A stretch of 8,461 bases of DNA from assembly GCA_030824295.1 (NCBI GenBank), contig JAVBYA010000152.1:1-8461 (forward strand), read 5' to 3'. The translations under genes were made by a program, and so were the position numbers. The stretch comes from Bacteroidota bacterium. Its GTDB lineage: Bacteria; Bacteroidota; Ignavibacteria; UBA10030; UBA8401. The notes beneath the pieces were generated by a model. The model was given only the letters and a program-made list of their open reading frames with translations, was not told the DNA's origin and made no database searches. Positions 4,751-8,461 of the stretch are shown piece after piece (the first letter of the stretch is position 1; each line of letters opens with the position of its first letter).

Positions 4751-6175
4751 TTATTGTACTGTTTCGATGACATCGCCGACCTTCAGTATGGTCGCTTCGT
4801 CGAACTGTTTGCCGAGCACCTGGATGCCGATCGGCATCCCGTTCACATCCGCTCCTGCCGGAACACTGATGCCCGGGATCCCTGCAAGGTTCGCAGAGAC
4901 GGTGTAGATATCGTTCAGATACATCTGCAGCGGATCCTCCATCTTCTCACCCAATCCAAAGGCCGTTGTCGGCGCAATGGGAGTGATGATGCAGTCCACA
5001 GAATTGAACGCATTCACAAAATCATTCTGGATGAGACGCCGCACCTGCTGTGCTTTGCGGTAGTATGCGTCGTAATATCCGGAGGAGAGCACATAGGTGC
5101 CGAGCATGATGCGCCGTTTCACCTCACTGCCGAATCCTTCACTGCGGGAGTGCACATACATGCCGTTCAGGTCCTTCACGTTCTTCGATCGGTATCCATA
5201 CCGCGCACCGTCATACCGGGCAAGGTTAGAGGATGCCTCCGCTGTTGCCAGGATGTAGTATGTCGAGATCGTGTATTCCGAATGCGGCAGCGAGACCGGA
5301 ACGATGACGGCACCGGCATTCCGGAGCGCATCGATCTTCTTTTCCAGCACGCTGCGGATTCCGGCATCCAACGCATCAGAGAAATATTCCTTCGGCAATC
5401 CGATCTTCAATCCCTTCACATCCCTGTTCATGAGCGAAAGGAAATCAGGCACTTCGACCGGTGCCGATGTGGCATCCTTCGGATCGCTCCCGGCGATCAC
5501 CTGCAGCACACGCGCCGCATCACGCGACGTCCGCGCAAAAGGACCGATCTGATCGAACGATGATGCGAACGCCACAAGTCCGTACCGCGAAACTCTGCCG
5601 TAGGTCGGCTTCAGTCCAACAATACCGCAGAACCCTGCCGGCTGCCGGATGGAACCGCCGGTATCCGTTCCCAGAGATACTGTGGAGAGTCCTGCCGCCA
5701 CTGCAACACATGAGCCGCTGCTGGAACCGCCGGGGACCTTCGTCTCGTCCAGCGGATGGAGCGTCGGTCCGTATGCCGAATTCTCACCGGACGAGCCCAT
5801 CGCGAACTCATCCATGTTGGTCTTGCCGATGATCACCGCATCCGCGGCGCGGAGCCGTTCGATGACGGTCGCATCGTAGATGGAGACGAACTCCTTCAGC
5901 ATCGCCGAGCCGCAGGTGGTCTTCGTCCCCTGCATGCTCAGCACATCCTTCACCGCAACGACCATCCCGGCAAGAGGACCGGCGGTACCGCTGCGCAGTT
6001 TCTCATCCACCCTCTTCGCGTCCGCTGCCGAAGAATCTTCGAAGACGCTCAGATAGGCGTTCAGCGAACGGCGGCGGGAGATCTCTGCGAGATGCGACGA
6101 GACCCGTGCTTCAACGGTCTCTTCCCCGCGTTCCAGCCGTGCACGGAACGCATCATATGATTCATGGATGTTCAG
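4751..6175 (-). CDS. gatA: Glutamyl-tRNA(Gln)/aspartyl-tRNA(Asn) amidotransferase subunit A (probable CTG start)
   Basis: GatA is the amidase subunit of GatCAB, which converts Glu-tRNA(Gln) and/or Asp-tRNA(Asn) to the amidated forms using ammonia released from glutamine. The amidase-signature triad is visible: Lys76 in VVAVKDVL, cis-Ser151 in GGSSSGS and the nucleophile Ser175 in GTDTGGSIRQP, with spacing matching characterised GatA enzymes. Start: no ATG, and only an internal GTG at 6010 (419 residues). Homologous coding sequence clearly continues upstream (YDAFRARLERGEETVEARVSSHLAEI, then LNAYLSVFED), as GatA N-termini do. The most likely initiator is the CTG at 6175, followed by NIHESYDAF and preceded by CCGGGGTCACGA; this gives 474 residues, normal for the family. 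The in-frame stop upstream is at 6206-6208. It starts 17 bases after tatA. gatB and gatC are not in the window. The product is certain; the start is not. Confidence 0.93.
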   Translation of the reverse strand: MNIHESYDAFRARLERGEETVEARVSSHLAEISRRRSLNAYLSVFEDSSAADAKRVDEKLRSGTAGPLAGMVVAVKDVLSMQGTKTTCGSAMLKEFVSIYDATVIERLRAADAVIIGKTNMDEFAMGSSGENSAYGPTLHPLDETKVPGGSSSGSCVAVAAGLSTVSLGTDTGGSIRQPAGFCGIVGLKPTYGRVSRYGLVAFASSFDQIGPFARTSRDAARVLQVIAGSDPKDATSAPVEVPDFLSLMNRDVKGLKIGLPKEYFSDALDAGIRSVLEKKIDALRNAGAVIVPVSLPHSEYTISTYYILATAEASSNLARYDGARYGYRSKNVKDLNGMYVHSRSEGFGSEVKRRIMLGTYVLSSGYYDAYYRKAQQVRRLIQNDFVNAFNSVDCIITPIAPTTAFGLGEKMEDPLQMYLNDIYTVSANLAGIPGISVPAGADVNGMPIGIQVLGKQFDEATILKVGDVIETVQ

Positions 6176-6192
6176 TCGTGACCCCGGCTGCG

Positions 6193-6384
6193 TTACTTCT
6201 TCTCTTCAGACTTCGTTTCGGTCACTTCTTTGTTCAATTCGCTCTGCACTTCGTTCATCCCTTTTTTGAACTCGCTCACACCTTTACCGAATCCGCGTGC
6301 CAGTTCCGGGATCTTCTTCGCACCGAAGAAGATCAGGACGACCAAAAGGATTAAAATGATTTCCTGTGTTCCGAGACCCATCAT
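6193..6384 (-). CDS. tatA: Sec-independent protein translocase TatA/TatE family
   Basis: A 63-residue membrane protein with the TatA layout: a short N-terminal periplasmic part (MMGLGTQ), one transmembrane helix (EIILILLVVLIFFGAKKIP, about 8-26), the hinge FFGAKKIPEL with the conserved Phe-Gly, an amphipathic helix (ARGFGKGVSEFKKGMNEVQ), and a charged C-terminal tail (EVTETKSEEKK). TatA multimers form the path for folded proteins exported by the twin-arginine system. The FG-xKKIPEL pattern favours TatA/E over TatB. AAGGAAGG before the double ATG is a strong ribosome-binding site. It lies 62 bases downstream of purQ and 17 bases upstream of the probable gatA start. No tatC and no obvious twin-arginine substrate lies in this window. 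Confidence 0.94.
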   Translation of the reverse strand: MMGLGTQEIILILLVVLIFFGAKKIPELARGFGKGVSEFKKGMNEVQSELNKEVTETKSEEKK

Positions 6385-6412
6385 AACGACCTTCCTTTCT
6401 TATTGCGTTGCT

Positions 6413-6432
6413 CCGGACCGCCGGTCTTCCGG
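6413..6432. other. Imperfect GC-rich inverted repeat in the purQ-tatA gap
   Basis: CCGGACCGCCGGTCTTCCGG can fold into an imperfect hairpin (CCGGA with TCCGG outside, ACCG with CGGT inside, with a small bulge). On the minus strand it lies between the purQ stop and the tatA ribosome-binding site. No T-tract follows, so it is not a convincing terminator; it might modulate read-through or mRNA stability. Confidence 0.3.
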
Positions 6433-6446
6433 CATCATCCGGTCGT

Positions 6447-7163
6447 TCAAACTGCCTGAGTAACAAAACTGTCGATCAACGACTCGAACACTTTCCGTCC
6501 GTCCACCGAACCGAGAGTCTGTTCACACGCACGTTCCGGATGCGGCATCATCCCCATCACGTTCCCTTCCGCATTCATGATGCCGGCGATGCCGTTCACC
6601 GAACCGTTCGGATTCGATGCATCGGTCACTTCCCCGAAATTGTCACAATACCGGAACAGGACCTGTCCGTTCTCCTCGATGGAGCGGATCGTATCCGGTT
6701 CCGCGAAATAATTCCCTTCACCGTGTGCGATCGGGATATTCAGGATATCGCCTGCGGTCATGGCATTCGTGAACCGCGACGCTGTATGTTCCGTCCGGAC
6801 CAGAACATGTTTGCAGGAGAAGAGCAGCGAGCGGTTCCGCAGCAGCACACCCGGGAGCAGTCCTGATTCACAGAGGATCTGAAAACCGTTACAGATACCG
6901 ATCACCACCCCGCCGCGTTTCGCGAACGAGATCACTTCCTTCATGATAGGAGAGAACCGCGCAATAGCGCCGGTGCGGAGGTAATCGCCGTACGAGAAAC
7001 CGCCCGGAAGGATGATGATATCCGCCCCCTTCAGGTCCGGTTCTTTGTGCCAGAGGAACTCGGCCTCATGTCCCATGACATGCTTCGCAGCATGATATGC
7101 ATCGTGATCGCAATTGGAACCGGGGAACACCACGACACCGAATTTCAGTTTGGATGCGCTCAT
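6447..7163 (-). CDS. purQ: Phosphoribosylformylglycinamidine synthase, glutaminase subunit PurQ
   Basis: PurQ releases ammonia from glutamine for the fourth step of de novo purine synthesis (FGAR to FGAM), working with PurS and the small form of PurL. The 238-residue protein is of family length. Class I glutamine amidotransferase features are clear: FGVVVFPGSNCDHDA, ILPGGFSYGDYLRTGAIAR (51-69), the nucleophile elbow GICNGFQIL with Cys91, PIAHGEGNYF, and MMPHPERACE with His208 and Glu210 completing the triad. The start at 7163 gives the standard N-terminus MSASKLKFGVV, and its ATG overlaps the purS TGA as ATGA, the usual sign of translational coupling. The open frame extends further upstream only because it overlaps purS in another frame. 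purL is not adjacent; tatA follows instead. Confidence 0.98.
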   Translation of the reverse strand: MSASKLKFGVVVFPGSNCDHDAYHAAKHVMGHEAEFLWHKEPDLKGADIIILPGGFSYGDYLRTGAIARFSPIMKEVISFAKRGGVVIGICNGFQILCESGLLPGVLLRNRSLLFSCKHVLVRTEHTASRFTNAMTAGDILNIPIAHGEGNYFAEPDTIRSIEENGQVLFRYCDNFGEVTDASNPNGSVNGIAGIMNAEGNVMGMMPHPERACEQTLGSVDGRKVFESLIDSFVTQAV

Positions 7164-7408
7164 ACCTTGGTCACCGTGAACGAATAATCTTCCATCACTG
7201 TATTGGCCAGGAGCTTTTTGCACGCCTCGTCGGTCACGGCACGCGCTTCCTCTTCCGATGCGGCATCCACCGTCAAGTGGATCGATTTCCCGATGCGGAC
7301 ATTCTGCACCCCCGTCAGACCAAGCGTGTGGATGCCGAGTTCCACTGCTTTCCCCTGAACGTCGAGGATGGAAGGCCGGAGAGTGATGGTGATGATCGAT
7401 TGGTACAT
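7160..7408 (-). CDS. purS: Phosphoribosylformylglycinamidine synthase subunit PurS
   Basis: PurS is the small subunit that bridges PurQ and PurL in the three-part FGAM synthase of most bacteria outside the Proteobacteria. The start at 7408 gives 82 residues, the family length, beginning MYQSIITITLRPSILDVQGKAVE and including LGLTGVQNVRIGKSIHLTVDA, both typical of PurS, and ending with EDYSFTVTKV. The frame is open for a further 61 codons upstream, but that part shows no PurS similarity and runs through AT-rich, promoter-like DNA. No purine-rich ribosome-binding site precedes the chosen ATG (CCTCTTCCGCGT), so initiation may be weak or SD-independent. It is the first gene of the minus-strand block and overlaps purQ by four bases. 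Confidence 0.95.
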   Translation of the reverse strand: MYQSIITITLRPSILDVQGKAVELGIHTLGLTGVQNVRIGKSIHLTVDAASEEEARAVTDEACKKLLANTVMEDYSFTVTKV

Positions 7409-7506
7409 ACGCGGAAGAGGTTTGGTCGTGATCGTCCTGCACCGGACAGTGACCGCAGCATTGCTGCGCCCGGGACGAGAATGCATGGATTGATAAATTT
7501 TGCGCT

Positions 7507-7537
7507 CAAATATATCGAAAATTCCAAGGAAAATCAA
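7507..7537 (-). promoter_or_regulatory. Possible Bacteroidota-type promoter for purS
   Basis: On the minus strand TATATTTG (7507-7514) fits the TAnnTTTG -7 element of Bacteroidota promoters exactly, and TTGA (7534-7537) lies 19 bases upstream, near the expected -33 TTTG. The predicted start would be about 90 bases before the purS ATG. The motif is short and the region AT-rich, so a chance match is possible. Confidence 0.35.
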
Positions 7538-7601
7538 CGAAACAGAGACTGCCAGGCGATAATAAATGCGGGAAAGTACACCGCACGTCACGAGTTTCCC
7601 C

Positions 7602-7631
7602 TTGACTCACGTGACCGAAATTTTGTATTTT
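7602..7631 (+). promoter_or_regulatory. Possible sigma70-like promoter for the zinc-ribbon gene / rpsU unit
   Basis: TTGACT (7602-7607), 18 bases, then TATTTT (7626-7631), read on the plus strand, resembles a primary-sigma promoter and would give a leader of about 85 bases before the ATG at 7723. The palindrome TCACGTGA (7607-7614) overlaps the -35 box end and spacer, and an upstream GTCACG (7587-7592) repeats its half, so an operator is conceivable. Confidence 0.45.
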
Positions 7632-7722
7632 ATAGATGGTACAATAACACAAAGGTAACCCACAACCGTTGTTATTATCATTGTCGTCCTCAGCTGGTCC
7701 GGGCGAATGGAGAGTTCTTTTT

Positions 7723-8097
7723 ATGAGCAAGTCAAAGTATGTGACGCAACCCTGTACCTCGTGCGGCCGGGAAGCAAAGATGGAGATCATTGGTGCTGTG
7801 GTCGGCGCTGAGAACAAGATATGGTACCGCTGCACGCGCTGTCACCACAGTATGATGGTGGATACGGCAGCAAAGAACAAACAGGACAATGTGATCACCT
7901 ATAATCGGGAAGAATGCGTGAACTACTCCCCCGAAAAGGTCTTCGCGGTCGGGGTCTCCATCTACCATACGGATTGGGATGACATGGGAAAAGTGACATC
8001 CAAAGAGAAGACATCCAGCGGCGGTAATGCCATCTGGGTGCAGTTCGAAAAGAATGGCATCAAGAAACTCATAGAGAACCTGCAGTTAGCAGATTGA
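7723..8097 (+). CDS. Small zinc-ribbon protein with a Tudor/KOW-like C-terminal domain
   Basis: A 124-residue protein of unknown role. Start chosen at 7723 (MSKSKYVTQPCTSC), preceded by GGAGAG eight bases upstream; an ATG at 7669 would add 18 unconvincing residues. Residues 11-40 form a zinc ribbon: CTSC (11-14) and CTRC (37-40), with WYRC before the second knuckle. After a short linker, YSPEKVFAVGVSIYHTDWDD (68-87), GKVTSKE (89-95) and IWVQFEKNGIKKLI (104-117) follow the 'VGDxVxHPxxGxGxVxxxE...VxFxxxGxKxLx' pattern of small Tudor/KOW-like beta-barrels such as the C-terminal domain of PcrA/UvrD, which contacts RNA polymerase. That domain assignment is inference. It is upstream of rpsU on the same strand with a 61-base gap, so a role in nucleic-acid, transcription or ribosome contact is plausible but unproven. 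Confidence 0.82.
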   Translation: MSKSKYVTQPCTSCGREAKMEIIGAVVGAENKIWYRCTRCHHSMMVDTAAKNKQDNVITYNREECVNYSPEKVFAVGVSIYHTDWDDMGKVTSKEKTSSGGNAIWVQFEKNGIKKLIENLQLAD

Positions 8098-8106
8098 ACA
8101 ATCGTC

Positions 8107-8124
8107 CCGCCGTATCCGCGGCGG
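8107..8124 (+). other. GC-rich hairpin in the rpsU leader
   Basis: CCGCCG (8107-8112) pairs with CGGCGG (8119-8124) across a 6-base loop, ten bases after the stop of the zinc-ribbon gene and about 20 bases before the rpsU Shine-Dalgarno. No T-tract follows, so it is not a standard terminator; a leader structure is possible. Confidence 0.35.
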
Positions 8125-8142
8125 ACACATCCAGCCAAATTA

Positions 8143-8152
8143 AGGGAGGTGA
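8143..8152 (+). promoter_or_regulatory. Extended Shine-Dalgarno of rpsU
   Basis: AAGGGAGGTGA (8142-8152) contains GGAGGTGA, an uninterrupted eight-base complement to the usual 16S anti-Shine-Dalgarno, six bases before the TTG initiator. It is the strongest ribosome-binding site in the window and fixes the TTG as the start. Confidence 0.8.
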
Positions 8153-8158
8153 ATACAC

Positions 8159-8356
8159 TTGGTAGGAATCGTCGTTAATGAAAACGAGTCCATTGATCGC
8201 GCTATCAGACGCTTCAAGAAGAAATATGAACGCTCCGGCGTTCTGAAGGAATTCAAAAAGCGGACCTTCTTCACAAAGCCCTCCGTGAAGAAAAGGATGA
8301 AACTGGTGAAGGCTATCCGCCGCAACCAGCGCACTGAAGAAGAAGAATCAATGTAG
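8159..8356 (+). CDS. rpsU: Small ribosomal subunit protein bS21
   Basis: A 65-residue basic protein matching bS21: VGIVVNENESIDRAIRRFKKKYERSGVLKEFKKRTFF, then TKPSVKKRMKLVKAIRR and a short acidic end (TEEEESM). bS21 sits on the 30S platform next to the 3' end of 16S rRNA and influences initiation. The start is TTG at 8159, supported by the adjacent extended Shine-Dalgarno and by the match of the family N-terminus to the following codons. There is no in-frame ATG near the start. It lies 61 bases after the zinc-ribbon gene and is followed by a hairpin terminator. In Flavobacterium, bS21 helps occlude the anti-Shine-Dalgarno and rpsU itself has a strong SD, giving autoregulation; whether that applies to this organism is inference. 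Confidence 0.97.
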   Translation: MVGIVVNENESIDRAIRRFKKKYERSGVLKEFKKRTFFTKPSVKKRMKLVKAIRRNQRTEEEESM

Positions 8357-8365
8357 AACACAATG

Positions 8366-8392
8366 AACCCCGCGCAAGCGGGGTTTGTCGTT
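8366..8392 (+). terminator. Intrinsic terminator after rpsU
   Basis: An 8-bp GC-rich stem (AACCCCGC at 8366-8373 and GCGGGGTT at 8378-8385) with a GCAA tetraloop is followed by TGTCGTTCTT, a T-rich though interrupted tail. It begins ten bases after the rpsU stop and lies between two convergent genes. On the minus strand it starts nine bases beyond the neighbouring stop codon and could serve both, although the T-tract is poor on that side. Confidence 0.75.
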
Positions 8393-8393
8393 C

Positions 8394-8461
8394 TTACGGC
8401 CTCATATTCGCCTTCATCACACGCATCACATTCTCCCCCAGGATCTTCCGGACATCCCGTT
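8394..8461 (-). CDS. C-terminal end of a probable membrane dipeptidase (peptidase M19-like), partial
   Basis: Only the last 21 residues (RDVRKILGENVMRVMKANMRP, then TAA) are inside the window. The pattern (D)VRKILGENxxRVxxA resembles the extreme C-terminus of M19 dipeptidases (renal dipeptidase family), zinc enzymes that hydrolyse dipeptides, which typically ends in a K(I/L)LGxNxxRV helix. Other amidohydrolase-fold enzymes have similar C-terminal helices, so the family call is tentative. The active site lies outside the window. The gene converges with rpsU and shares the terminator region. Confidence 0.55.
   Translation of the reverse strand, partial: RDVRKILGENVMRVMKANMRP

Larger units (their letters stand above)
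7409..7722. other. Intergenic region between divergent purS and the zinc-ribbon gene
   Basis: About 314 bases without a convincing gene. Both strands have short open frames, including an in-frame extension of purS, but none looks like protein. The centre (about 7490-7650) is AT-rich and carries promoter-like signals in both directions, described separately. The stretch next to purS (7409-7485) is more GC-rich and could be its 5' leader. I see no recognisable purine riboswitch (no xpt/pbuE-type conserved core) and no PurBox-like repeat. Confidence 0.6.

Noticed and set aside
4754..5563. Long plus-strand open frame (269 codons) opposite gatA
   Set aside because: It is antisense to conserved GatA sequence and has no recognisable domain.
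7164..7442. Upstream extension of the purQ frame
   Set aside because: It lies in another frame of purS; PurQ starts at MSASKLKFGVV with the ATGA overlap.
7409..7591. 61-codon in-frame extension upstream of purS with a hydrophobic stretch (about residues 13-28)
   Set aside because: PurS is a soluble protein of about 80 residues starting at MYQSIITITL; the extension has no family similarity, no ribosome-binding site, and runs through promoter-like AT-rich DNA.
7409..7722. Purine riboswitch ahead of purS
   Set aside because: No recognisable conserved aptamer core or terminator/antiterminator pair is visible on the minus strand.

Overview
The window reads as ordinary chromosomal housekeeping DNA from a bacterium of the Bacteroidota/Chlorobiota/Ignavibacteriota (FCB) side of the tree, probably an uncultured or poorly sampled lineage. 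This placement is an inference from the protein sequences: a NamZ/DUF1343 exo-muramidase, separate PurS and PurQ, a GatA amidotransferase subunit, a short bS21, and a palindrome-associated RAYT transposase of a type I recognise from Bacteroidota-like genomes. No rRNA or marker phylogeny is available here. Coding DNA is moderately GC-rich; the transposase gene is visibly more AT-rich than its neighbours.

Left edge (1-923): the 3' end of a cysteine/methionine-metabolism PLP enzyme on the plus strand converges on a minus-strand REP-associated tyrosine transposase (RAYT). Three near-identical palindromes with the arm AACACCTYCCAGGT mark this cassette: one beyond each end of the RAYT gene and one inside its reading frame. 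The two outer hairpins also have T-tracts placed so that they can terminate minus-strand transcription of the RAYT gene and of mgsA.

Central block (924-7408, all minus strand, in transcription order): purS-purQ (ATGA overlap, FGAM synthase small and glutaminase subunits), tatA (Tat translocase), gatA (Glu/Asp-tRNA amidotransferase), sucD (succinyl-CoA ligase alpha), ndk (nucleoside diphosphate kinase), a Nudix-fold protein, namZ-like exo-muramidase with a signal peptide, and mgsA (methylglyoxal synthase). Gaps are mostly short, so purS to gatA/sucD and Nudix-namZ-mgsA look like transcriptional units. A hairpin between ndk and the Nudix gene may partly separate them. The themes are purine/nucleotide supply, amide-group transfer, TCA-cycle phosphorylation and cell-wall sugar recycling.

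Right edge (7409-8461): a 314-bp intergenic region carries divergent promoter-like signals. It is followed on the plus strand by a small zinc-ribbon protein with a Tudor/KOW-like C-terminus, then rpsU (bS21) with a UUG start and a very strong Shine-Dalgarno, and a terminator. The C-terminal end of a minus-strand gene resembling a membrane dipeptidase enters at the edge.

I do not see a clear new defence or biosynthetic system. The most notable signals are the RAYT/palindrome cassette with a palindrome inside its own transposase gene, a histone-H1-like lysine-rich tail on SucD, a GatA frame without a conventional start codon, a Nudix box with two signature substitutions, and the zinc-ribbon/rpsU unit.
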